A stretch of 13,678 bases of DNA, from contig CAMVRW010000034.1 of the NCBI GenBank assembly GCA_947169985.1, forward strand, positions 1-13,678, written 5' to 3'. Positions 7,214 to 13,678 of the stretch are shown here, one piece after another. The translations under genes were made by a program, and so were the position numbers. Below the pieces are notes generated by a model. The model had not been told where the DNA came from. It saw nothing but the letters and a program-made list of their open reading frames with translations, and searched no databases. Each line of letters opens with the position of its first letter. The stretch's first letter is position 1. The DNA comes from an uncultured Butyrivibrio sp. (lineage in GTDB: Bacteria > Bacillota > Clostridia > Lachnospirales > Lachnospiraceae).

Positions 7214-8407
7214 ATGGCTGGAAAAAGAAAAATCGAAGACTTCCTAAATCTTCTATACAACGTGGCATATATTCCTGTCCACTACTTCAGGAAAGACGAG
7301 CTTATTATGGCATTCCCTGCAAATGAGCTGCCGGTGGACTTTATCTCTGCATATAAGGGGCTTCTTACAGAAAGTAACGAGAATGTCAGTTTCAGATCCA
7401 CAGAAGACTTTCTCTTTTTAGGAATAATACAGAACTTTAACACCGGTGAAACCATAATCGTAGGACCTGTAAGCAATGTCACAATAACCTCTGACATCAT
7501 CGATCACATGATAAAAGAGTACTCTCTGCCTGTGGAATACAAGCTGGGAATAGAGGAGTTCTATCGCAAGACTCCTCTGTTTTCAAACTCTCAGTTTTTC
7601 AATATCCTTGCCCTGATCAACAGGGAACTGAATGGCGAGACCATAGACATTATCTCCAAGTTCAACGTATTTGATCAGGGAAAAGAGAAAGCTATCGGGC
7701 AAAAGCATACAAGAGAACTTGTGGATATCAAGGAAAATGAGCGTTTCCACAATACGTATCTCTTTGAGAAGGAATACTACGGATACATTCAGCGAGGTGA
7801 CGTGGAAGGCCTCAAAGCATTCTTCAAAAATGCGCCAAGGATAACTGAAGGAAAAGTGGCGGGTGACTCACTGCGCCAGGCCAAGAACATCTTTATCAGC
7901 TCCATCGCCATCATCACCAGAAAAGCTGTTGAAGGCGGACTGGATGTGGAAACAGCGTATCTTCTCTCCGACTCCTATATCCAGGAGGCGGAAAAGATGA
8001 CGGACTCTGCGGCCATCACATTCCTTAATGCCACGGCAGCTATGGACTTTACCAAGAGAGTTTCGGAAGCAAAGATTCCTTCCGGAATGCCCATTGATAT
8101 CTACAGGGCCATCGAATATATCTCCAATCACGTCAATCAGGACATCTCTGTAGAAGAGATTGCTGATCACCTTGGCATGGAGCGAAGCACCCTCTCCAAG
8201 AAATTCAAGAGAGAACTGGGCTTTAACATCAGCTCTTTTATCATGAGAAAAAAACTGGAGGAAGCCAGAAGCCTCCTCCACTACTCTGATCGCTCCATAA
8301 GTGAGATCAGTGAATATCTGTGTTTTTCTTCCCAGAGTTATTTCCAGAATGTTTTTAAAAAGAAATATGGGATGACACCCAAGGAGTATAGAAAGAGCAT
8401 ATCCTAA
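7214..8407 (+). CDS. AraC-family transcriptional regulator
   Basis: This 397-residue protein has a C-terminal AraC/XylS DNA-binding domain (about 293-396) with two helix-turn-helix motifs: ISVEEIADHLGMERSTLSKKF (first) and SISEISEYLCFSSQSYFQNVF (second), closing with the standard YGMTPKEYRKS. The first ~120 residues are an alpha/beta sensor-like region (IIVGPVSNV near 81-89), followed by a helical linker (YYGYIQRGDVEGLKAFF; LRQAKNIFISSIAI). I do not recognise the N-terminal sensor, and the ligand is unknown. There are no membrane segments. AGGTG precedes the ATG. The gene is divergent from the symporter-GH3-GH78 operon across 121 bases, so it most likely activates that operon when the imported sugar or a breakdown product is present. 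Confidence 0.9.
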   Translation: MAGKRKIEDFLNLLYNVAYIPVHYFRKDELIMAFPANELPVDFISAYKGLLTESNENVSFRSTEDFLFLGIIQNFNTGETIIVGPVSNVTITSDIIDHMIKEYSLPVEYKLGIEEFYRKTPLFSNSQFFNILALINRELNGETIDIISKFNVFDQGKEKAIGQKHTRELVDIKENERFHNTYLFEKEYYGYIQRGDVEGLKAFFKNAPRITEGKVAGDSLRQAKNIFISSIAIITRKAVEGGLDVETAYLLSDSYIQEAEKMTDSAAITFLNATAAMDFTKRVSEAKIPSGMPIDIYRAIEYISNHVNQDISVEEIADHLGMERSTLSKKFKRELGFNISSFIMRKKLEEARSLLHYSDRSISEISEYLCFSSQSYFQNVFKKKYGMTPKEYRKSIS

Positions 8408-8431
8408 GCAGTCACCTTACTGACCTGACTC

Positions 8432-9907
8432 TTAGCAACATGATTCTGCAGCTTTTCTTAAAAGGATCTCCTCCTGCTCCTTATGTATATCTCTTTCAAC
8501 GTTCAGGCCGACAAGGAGCAGTGCACAGATTATTCCTGTTATGGCCTCAAGACCCACAAAGAAAAATGTGATCACATTCTGGGTCGCGGCATTCTGAATA
8601 ACAGAAGTAGTCATTCCCGTAACAGCATCAAAGGAAGGCGCCACATATCCTGTAGTGCTCAGGCCCAAGTTAAAGACTCCTGTAGCAATCCCGGCTGAAA
8701 TCGTAGTGATGATAGAATATACCGACATAGCCATTCCATCACATCTAAAGCCATTCTTCCACTCAAGGTGATCAAGCACATCAGCAAAAAGAGCCATAAA
8801 AACATAAGCTGAAGGCAGTGCGCCAATATTCTTTATGAACTGTCCTCCAAGAACGATCGGAAGGCTCTTTGGCGCTATAAAACAGATAATACTTCCTATT
8901 GAGAGAAGGATGAATCCTAAAACCGTCGTATTCTTTTTTCCAAACTTATTTGCAATCGGCCAGACGGCAAACAGCCCTATTCCCATCGGAAGCCCACCTA
9001 CAACCGAAACCAGCGTCTGTGTATAGCCATCATTGTAGGCTCCCAGAACGTTGTTGCAATAATAGACAAGCGAAGTGTTCTTAAGCTGCGCTGCTATAAG
9101 ATTAATCGTAAAGTATGCAAAGATCAGAATACTGTACTTGTCCGAAAAGATAGCTTTCAGCTGCTTTTTGCTGCCCACTGCCTCTTTCTTTGTGTTCCCC
9201 GAATCCTCCAGCGTAATGCGTTCCCTTGTAAAGTAATACTCCATGATAATGAGCGGGAATGCCAGAATTGATAAGGTTGAAATGGTAATAAGCCAGAGCT
9301 TTTGATTTACTCCGATCACAGGCAGGATAACAGCCGGGAAAAAGAGCGCTCCCAGGATACCCGTCATCATGGTTGAAGCCACGTTATTCAGCACAGAAAG
9401 GCTCCCCCTCTGTTTAATATTTCGCGTTGACAGGGGAACCATCAGACTGTGACTCATATTAAAAAGATTAAATGCCAGACCGTAATATAGGTTAAATGTA
9501 AAGATCACCCATGCTATCTGAATGGTCTGATTACTGCTTGGAACTATGCATAGCAGTACTCCGCTTATCAGTATCAATGGCGCCGACAAAAGAAGCCATG
9601 GTCTCGCCTTGCCTTCCTTTGTCCGGGTTCTGTCTATGGCCCTTCCGATAAACAGATTTATAAATGCACTCAGCACCCTTGATATGATCGGAAAAACTGC
9701 CAGGAAAACACCTCCCCAGACAGTTGTCAGCTTCAGAACATCCGTGTAAAAGACATTCAAATAGGTTGCCAGAATGCCGTTTAAAAGTAGCGCACCTGAA
9801 GGAGCCAGCAGATATCCCAGTATCCGCTCGCTTCCTGTAGTATCTTCACTCTTTATCCTGGAGGATAAAAGAGGCTTTTCAAAAATCCTGTTAATCCTTG
9901 TAACCAC
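8432..9907 (-). CDS. GPH-type major facilitator transporter lacking the usual cation-site aspartates
   Basis: A membrane protein of about 491 residues with 12 predicted helices. The family loop GRAIDRTRTKEGKARPW (about 88-104) identifies it as a glycoside-pentoside-hexuronide:cation symporter relative. Helix II reads SRVLSAFINLFIG, where MelB-like proteins have D-x-x-x-D; the equivalents of MelB D55 and D59 are S80 and N84. Coupling to Na+ or H+ may therefore differ. Start: a TTG at 9922 gives five more residues, but GGGAGAAG (9913-9920) is well placed for the GTG at 9907, which I prefer. It is third in the operon, 50 bases after the SDR gene, and meets the AraC gene tail to tail. The substrate may be the product of the upstream hydrolase or a non-sugar compound; unknown. 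Confidence 0.88.
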   Translation of the reverse strand: MVTRINRIFEKPLLSSRIKSEDTTGSERILGYLLAPSGALLLNGILATYLNVFYTDVLKLTTVWGGVFLAVFPIISRVLSAFINLFIGRAIDRTRTKEGKARPWLLLSAPLILISGVLLCIVPSSNQTIQIAWVIFTFNLYYGLAFNLFNMSHSLMVPLSTRNIKQRGSLSVLNNVASTMMTGILGALFFPAVILPVIGVNQKLWLITISTLSILAFPLIIMEYYFTRERITLEDSGNTKKEAVGSKKQLKAIFSDKYSILIFAYFTINLIAAQLKNTSLVYYCNNVLGAYNDGYTQTLVSVVGGLPMGIGLFAVWPIANKFGKKNTTVLGFILLSIGSIICFIAPKSLPIVLGGQFIKNIGALPSAYVFMALFADVLDHLEWKNGFRCDGMAMSVYSIITTISAGIATGVFNLGLSTTGYVAPSFDAVTGMTTSVIQNAATQNVITFFFVGLEAITGIICALLLVGLNVERDIHKEQEEILLRKAAESCC

Positions 9908-9912
9908 CCGTT

Positions 9913-9920
9913 CTTCTCCC
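9913..9920 (-). promoter_or_regulatory. Ribosome binding site favouring the GTG start at 9907
   Basis: GGGAGAAG is about five to eight bases before GTG 9907, whereas the upstream TTG at 9922 has only a weak GGA in the right place. Confidence 0.65.
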
Positions 9921-9957
9921 AATTTGTTATTGTATTCCAGCAGAAATTACTTTCCCC

Positions 9958-11502
9958 TCATACCTCCAACTCGCTTACTGTCTTTGGATACTCGCGGATC
10001 TCGTCCTCATCATGAAGAGGATTCCAAACCTGAGCAAAGAACTTGTCCTTCCTAGCTCTCATTCCATAGTTCCAGGACTTTCTCTCGCACTCGTCGCACC
10101 AGTGTCCGCCCTCAAGGATCAGTCTTGGGCTTCCTTTGAAGTGATGCCCGAACTGGCAGGTAAACTCAAGAGGAGTCTTCCAATCTCCGGTCTTCATTTC
10201 TGTAGAGTCGCAGGTACCGCCCCTGAACTTTGCAGCACCTTTCATATCTTCCAGCGTCAGCTCTGATTCAGGCTTACTCTCATCATAGCCATGGTCGATG
10301 TGGACCACCTTATCCCAGTCGGTAAACTCTTCCATCTCACTGACCTTTTCAGGAAGTGCTTCCCAGGCCTTTTTGCTTCCCCAGTAAGCATCGATGTGAT
10401 CTTCCATATTGTTATCAAGCCAGTGCTTGGTGCCATGCTCTGTATCGAGGAGTTTCTTGAAGGTACCTTTGATGATGGTGCCCATGAGCTTTTGTCCGCC
10501 AGGGAACTTGGTGATGATCTTTCCTGCAGTCTTTGCTCCGCCAAGTTCCTTAAGATATGCGTCATAGAAGTATTGCATGGAGTCACTTCTGAAGTGTAAA
10601 TAATTCTCGAGCTTACCTGAATCCAGATAATACTGACCGTGAAAGTTTCTTGTGGCATACATCTTGGGATCAATTACCGGGTCAAGGCTCTTAAATCCCA
10701 ACTCCCCATACATAGCTTTGTACATATCAAGTGTGCTGACACGACAGCTCTCTCCGCCACCGATGTTATAGATGTGTCCCCAGAAGCTTTCATCAAGACT
10801 TCCATCAGCATCAAAGGCTGCAAGATTTCTCATTGCTCTTCCACTGTCTCTGTCTGAAGCATATTCAAGTACGTTATAAATGCAGTTGTGGAACTGGATG
10901 GCGTCTCTGATCTTTGCCATGGCAGGTCCCATGATACCTGTCTGACGAAGAGATACCCAATACTTAAGCCCGCTCTCGATAACATGGCGCTCTGCTGCAA
11001 TCTTAGATACCGCATAATAGTCAAACACGCTGGGCTTTATTGGGTCTCCGACTCTTCCCCAGTGAATGGGTGGCATGCGGTCTCCTGTTTCTGCTACTGT
11101 TCCGATATAAACAAACTTATAGGTATCTTTCTTACCACATTTTTTAATAGCCTCTGTAAGGTTCACTACCGATCCATAATTTGTCTTCATGGCTTTGTCA
11201 GGATGGTAATCTGCCTGCGGTGAAACCAATGCTGCTATATGAAGAACTATGTCCGACATTTCAACGCACTTTTCCACATCGTCTTTATTAAGTAGATCCC
11301 CATATACTATTGTTAGTCCCTTTGTTCCCTTATAAGTGTCAAAAAAGTCATGATTTTTTTCTGTATCCCTGTCAAAAACTATAAGGTCATATTTTTTTCC
11401 TATATCCGGGAGCATCTGCTTAAAGCTCTCAGAGCCCATTCCTCCGCCTGCTCCTGTCATAAAAACCACAGGTCTTTTCTTATTTTTCATTTCATTGCTC
11501 AT
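9958..11502 (-). CDS. Extended SDR / NAD-dependent epimerase-dehydratase-like protein with cysteine-rich C-terminal domain
   Basis: This 514-residue protein begins with an extended short-chain dehydrogenase fold: the nucleotide loop TGAGGGMG at 16-23, D44/D46 at the end of strand 2, GDL at 68-70, HIAALVSP at 88-95, and the catalytic Y163-x-x-x-K167. The usual TGxxGxxG motif is slightly altered. Typical members have 300-350 residues. Here about 170 more follow, with a short region DYxxxxP-like in acids and aromatics and then a cluster C431, C449-x-x-G-H453, C469-x-x-C472, resembling a zinc-binding treble clef or ribbon. The protein should be soluble. The reaction is not clear; sugar epimerase/dehydratase or hydroxysteroid-like dehydrogenase roles are both possible. 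RBS AAAGAGG precedes the ATG at 11502. It sits between the anchored hydrolase and the second transporter. Confidence 0.85.
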   Translation of the reverse strand: MSNEMKNKKRPVVFMTGAGGGMGSESFKQMLPDIGKKYDLIVFDRDTEKNHDFFDTYKGTKGLTIVYGDLLNKDDVEKCVEMSDIVLHIAALVSPQADYHPDKAMKTNYGSVVNLTEAIKKCGKKDTYKFVYIGTVAETGDRMPPIHWGRVGDPIKPSVFDYYAVSKIAAERHVIESGLKYWVSLRQTGIMGPAMAKIRDAIQFHNCIYNVLEYASDRDSGRAMRNLAAFDADGSLDESFWGHIYNIGGGESCRVSTLDMYKAMYGELGFKSLDPVIDPKMYATRNFHGQYYLDSGKLENYLHFRSDSMQYFYDAYLKELGGAKTAGKIITKFPGGQKLMGTIIKGTFKKLLDTEHGTKHWLDNNMEDHIDAYWGSKKAWEALPEKVSEMEEFTDWDKVVHIDHGYDESKPESELTLEDMKGAAKFRGGTCDSTEMKTGDWKTPLEFTCQFGHHFKGSPRLILEGGHWCDECERKSWNYGMRARKDKFFAQVWNPLHDEDEIREYPKTVSELEV

Positions 11503-11529
11503 AATCTATACCTCTTTTCTCAAATCCAG

Positions 11530-11562
11530 AATGATCCATTAACCCCGTCCCGGGGGATCATT
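11530..11562 (-). other. Bulged hairpin spanning the end of the GH53-like gene
   Basis: AATGATC (11530-11536) pairs with GATCATT (11556-11562), and inside it CCCCG (11543-11547) pairs with CGGGG (11551-11555) around a 3-base loop, with a 6-base bulge on one side. The outer stem includes the TGA stop of the hydrolase. No U-run follows in the direction of transcription. It may act in mRNA processing or partial attenuation before the SDR gene; function is inferred. Confidence 0.5.
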
Positions 11563-12877
11563 TTCCTAAATCCATGACTAGTCCGGTCTTGGGAATGCCA
11601 TGCTTATTCTCGAACCTAAACAGTCCCATGGTCCCCCAGTCTTCATAATCCGCCGCCCAGTAACGTACACCAATGACGCCGTGGGTCTTGCCCCAGTCGA
11701 TAACATCTCTGAACATATTTGCCTGTCCCTCTTCTGTATTGTGATAGCCTTTTACAACTTTGTTCCAGCCGGCAAATGCACCTGACATCTCGCCTGAAGG
11801 ATATGAGAACTCTCCTACAAAAACAGGAAGTCCACACTTGTTGTTTATTGCCATTACTGTCTTCTTAAAAAGAATCATCGAATCAGCATACATGGACGGA
11901 GCGCTTGGATAAAAGCTGATTCCTGCTGTATCCATGGCATATCCATTTTTTTTCATGCAGTTGAAGTATCTTGCACTTGCCCCCGGAGTCATTACAACCG
12001 TTGCTATATGAGTTGAGAACTTAACGTTTGTCTTATCAATTCCAAGCTCGTCATAGGCTTCAAGAATTCCTTCCCTGACTGCTGCGAACTCTTTTGCGTT
12101 ATACTTCCAGATATTGTTCTCAAGCCATGATGGATTAAACAGAGGTAAAAGATATCTCATGAAATCTGGCTGATTTGCAAGCTTCGGGTTTACTGCTGTC
12201 TCCAGCCCAAGGCTGACTCCTGCAAAGCCAAAGTTTGCTTCGTTACCAAGGTTCCAGTTCTCCACTGTGCATCCGGTCTGCAATATTTCTTTTGCCAGAA
12301 ATTTGCCGTAGGCCTTTAGGACTACGTTGATCTCTTCTAGTGAAAGTTCGCTCCACTCCTTACCATTCTGCAGGGCATAAAGTTCAGGATATTCATCAAA
12401 TCTTGGCGCCTGCTGTTTCTCCATATCCATGTAGGTGTAGGCACACATCACTTCCGGATTGATGGGGATATTTAACTTGGCTGCAAGTTTACACAGTTCA
12501 ATGGCCTGGTCAAAGGTATGAACGTTGGCGTTTGTGTCAATCTCGCCGTCTGTGATGTCTTCGGAAGTCACATGGCGTTTCGTTGCGATACGGACGTTCA
12601 TCTCTGTGGCGCCTTTTTCTATGTAAAGTTTCTCAAGATCTTCAATGCTGCCAATCTGTTTGCCTTCATATTCATAAGTGTAACCGTTATTAAAAGCTGT
12701 GGCAGTGAACGGGCTAACCGAAAGTGCATTTCTAAATTCCTGCTGCGTTTCTACCGGGCTATATCCCATTTCTGTGTATAAAAACTGTGCAGTAAGTACC
12801 TTTACAACTACCAGTGCTACAATTGCTGTAAGAGTGATCAGTGCTATCTTTACCTTTGAAATCTTTTTCATTTTCAT
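11558..12877 (-). CDS. Membrane-anchored extracellular clan GH-A glycoside hydrolase, GH53-like
   Basis: The 439-residue protein starts with a basic stretch (MKMKKISKVK) and one hydrophobic segment at about 10-32, with no cysteine lipobox, so it is a signal anchor with the rest outside the cell. The body is a TIM barrel of clan GH-A type: NWNLGNEANFG (207-217) places the acid/base at E213, GISFYPSAPS (319-328) matches the GH53 strand 'GlSyYP', and PVFVGEFSYPSG (351-362) places the nucleophile at E356. GH53 enzymes are endo-beta-1,4-galactanases, but the match is remote and GH5-like activity or another substrate is possible. RBS GAAGAGG stands before the ATG at 12877. It is first in the operon with the SDR-like gene and the second transporter, and so probably acts outside to release the imported compound. 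Confidence 0.7.
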   Translation of the reverse strand: MKMKKISKVKIALITLTAIVALVVVKVLTAQFLYTEMGYSPVETQQEFRNALSVSPFTATAFNNGYTYEYEGKQIGSIEDLEKLYIEKGATEMNVRIATKRHVTSEDITDGEIDTNANVHTFDQAIELCKLAAKLNIPINPEVMCAYTYMDMEKQQAPRFDEYPELYALQNGKEWSELSLEEINVVLKAYGKFLAKEILQTGCTVENWNLGNEANFGFAGVSLGLETAVNPKLANQPDFMRYLLPLFNPSWLENNIWKYNAKEFAAVREGILEAYDELGIDKTNVKFSTHIATVVMTPGASARYFNCMKKNGYAMDTAGISFYPSAPSMYADSMILFKKTVMAINNKCGLPVFVGEFSYPSGEMSGAFAGWNKVVKGYHNTEEGQANMFRDVIDWGKTHGVIGVRYWAADYEDWGTMGLFRFENKHGIPKTGLVMDLGK

Positions 12878-12928
12878 GATTATTTCCTCTTCACTATCCG
12901 GTGCTTGTTTCCGTTTCTCTTTAAGGGT

Positions 12929-12957
12929 ATAATATAGACATCGTGTATTGTTTACAA
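12929..12957 (-). promoter_or_regulatory. Sigma-70-type promoter of the GH53-like/SDR/transporter operon
   Basis: On the minus strand TTGTAA (12952-12957) and TATTAT (12929-12934) are spaced by 17 bases. Transcription would start near 12922, leaving about 45 bases of leader to the ATG at 12877. Confidence 0.6.
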
Positions 12958-12966
12958 CTTACAATA
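12946..12966. promoter_or_regulatory. Inverted repeat over the -35, candidate TetR-type operator
   Basis: TATTGT (12946-12951), a 9-base spacer and ACAATA (12961-12966) form a perfect 6+6 inverted repeat. Within it TTGT and ACAA also pair closely around 12948-12957. The repeat covers the -35 of the hydrolase operon, where a TetR-type dimer would block transcription. Binding is inferred from position and symmetry. Confidence 0.4.
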
Positions 12967-12999
12967 TTTTTTCATACGTAGTGTTTAATACATATTTAG

Positions 13000-13046
13000 T
13001 CCAAAATGTACAGTTTAGAATATTCCAAAAGTCCCATGTACCGTTA
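13000..13046 (+). repeat. Imperfect direct repeat upstream of the TetR gene
   Basis: TCCAAAA occurs at 13000-13006 and 13024-13030, and TGTAC-N-GTT at 13007-13015 and 13037-13045, so the unit is repeated with a six-base insertion in the second copy. It occupies the region where the TetR gene promoter should be; I found no convincing -35/-10 pair there. It may be a second regulatory site or a small duplication. Confidence 0.35.
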
Positions 13047-13082
13047 AAAACCTAAACTTTTCATAAAGCGAGGAGGACATAT

Positions 13083-13628
13083 ATGGCTACAAAAAACAAC
13101 AGACGTATCCTAGTTACCAAGAGGATCCTCAGGGAATCCCTTATGGAATTGATGCAGGAAAAGCCAATTTCAAAGATCACTATCAAGGAAATATGTGATC
13201 TTTCCGAGATGAGTCGCTCAACCTTTTACCTTCACTATCAGGATCAGTTTGAGCTTCTTTCTGATGTAGAAAACGAAGTTATGGAAAACACTTTGAAGGC
13301 TTTGGAAAACCTTAGTGGAAGCTTCAACACCACTGAATCTATTGAAGCTTTCCTTGAATATGTAAAAGAAAATAAAGAAACCTTCGGAATCCTGCTGTGC
13401 CAGCCGGATACCGAAGATTTTCAGAAAACAATAATCGAAACAATTGCAAATAATGTAAAGGCTGCAGTGCCTGAAATCCTGGATAACAAAAATGCAGACT
13501 ACCTCTTCACTTTCGTTATGTACGGAAGCCTTAATGTACTGCGTGTCTGGATACAAAGTGGTTTTGACACCCCCACCAGGGACCTGGCAGAGCTGATATA
13601 CCAGTCATGCAATAATGTGGCCAAATAA
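13083..13628 (+). CDS. TetR/AcrR-family transcriptional regulator
   Basis: This 181-residue protein has the standard TetR N-terminal DNA-binding domain: a first helix (RRILVTKRILRESLMELMQE) and a helix-turn-helix at about 31-51 (KITIKEICDLSEMSRSTFYLHY), ending in the family F-Y-x-H-Y motif. The C-terminal half is helical (FLEYVKENKETFGILL; YLFTFVMYGSLNVLRVWIQSG) and would form the dimer and ligand pocket; it is too divergent to predict the ligand. AGGAGG lies before the ATG. The gene is divergent from the GH53-like/SDR/transporter operon across 205 bases, so it is likely the local repressor of that operon and perhaps of itself. TetR ligands are often small hydrophobic compounds, which hints that the operon may handle more than a simple sugar. 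Confidence 0.92.
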   Translation: MATKNNRRILVTKRILRESLMELMQEKPISKITIKEICDLSEMSRSTFYLHYQDQFELLSDVENEVMENTLKALENLSGSFNTTESIEAFLEYVKENKETFGILLCQPDTEDFQKTIIETIANNVKAAVPEILDNKNADYLFTFVMYGSLNVLRVWIQSGFDTPTRDLAELIYQSCNNVAK

Positions 13629-13642
13629 TGCTACCACTTTAG

Positions 13643-13661
13643 ACTTGCATTTAGTGCAAGT
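13643..13661 (+). terminator. Small hairpin after the TetR gene, possible weak terminator
   Basis: ACTTGCA (13643-13649) and TGCAAGT (13655-13661) form a 7-base-pair stem with loop TTTAG, 15 bases after the TetR stop. Only TTGGG follows, so there is no proper U-run. It may be a weak terminator. Confidence 0.35.
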
Positions 13662-13678
13662 TTGGGAAGAATATATTC

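Noticed and set aside
7868..8281. Open frame on the minus strand opposite the AraC-type gene
   Set aside because: It mirrors the coding frame of a well-supported regulator, with no start signal and no recognisable motifs.
8408..8431. Possible bidirectional terminator between the two converging genes
   Set aside because: Only 24 bases; the best pairing is AGTCA with TGACT (five bases) and there is no T-run on either strand.
13218..13556. Open frame on the minus strand opposite the TetR-type gene
   Set aside because: Shadow of the TetR coding frame; Cys/Phe-rich translation with no family resemblance.
1..13678. CRISPR array, tRNA, rRNA, insertion sequence or integrase
   Set aside because: No regularly spaced repeats, cloverleaf-like sequences or transposase/integrase motifs were seen on either strand.

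Overview
The window looks like an accessory carbohydrate-utilisation region of a low-to-moderate GC Firmicute. It is most likely a Lachnospiraceae such as a Butyrivibrio or Pseudobutyrivibrio relative; this is inferred from strong AGGAGG-type ribosome binding sites, two GPH-family sugar symporters, AraC and TetR regulators, and a GH3 enzyme with swapped domain order, as known from rumen clostridia. No RNA genes, insertion sequences or CRISPR arrays were seen, and no gap between genes exceeds about 205 bases.

Cluster A (1-8407). An AraC-type activator (7214-8407, +) is divergent from a minus-strand operon that reads right to left: GPH sugar:cation symporter (start corrected to 7092), GH3 glycosidase (start 5625), GH78 alpha-L-rhamnosidase (start 3196, overlapping the GH3 stop by one base), a short gene scar (265-425), and a Gfo/Idh/MocA oxidoreductase (start 225) that runs off the left edge. 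None of the enzymes has a signal peptide. The simplest reading is uptake of an intact rhamnosyl-glycoside, cytoplasmic removal of rhamnose by GH78 and of the remaining sugar by GH3, with oxidoreductase work downstream. The operon tail shows decay: a second GH78 survives only as its first ~25 residues fused to a foreign tail, and the oxidoreductase appears to have lost one base near position 26.

Cluster B (8432-13628). A TetR-type regulator (13083-13628, +) is divergent from a second minus-strand operon: a membrane-anchored extracellular clan GH-A hydrolase resembling GH53 (start 12877), an extended SDR/epimerase-like protein with an unusual cysteine-rich treble-clef-like C-terminus (start 11502), and a second GPH-type transporter (start probably GTG at 9907) in which both classical cation-site aspartates are replaced. 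This three-gene set with its TetR regulator is the least conventional part of the window and the best candidate for an undescribed system.

The clusters meet tail to tail at 8407/8432 with only 24 bases between them. Both divergent intergenic regions (7093-7213 and 12878-13082) hold recognisable promoter elements with repeats that could be operators. Two hairpins sit between genes inside the operons (5651-5677 and 11530-11562).
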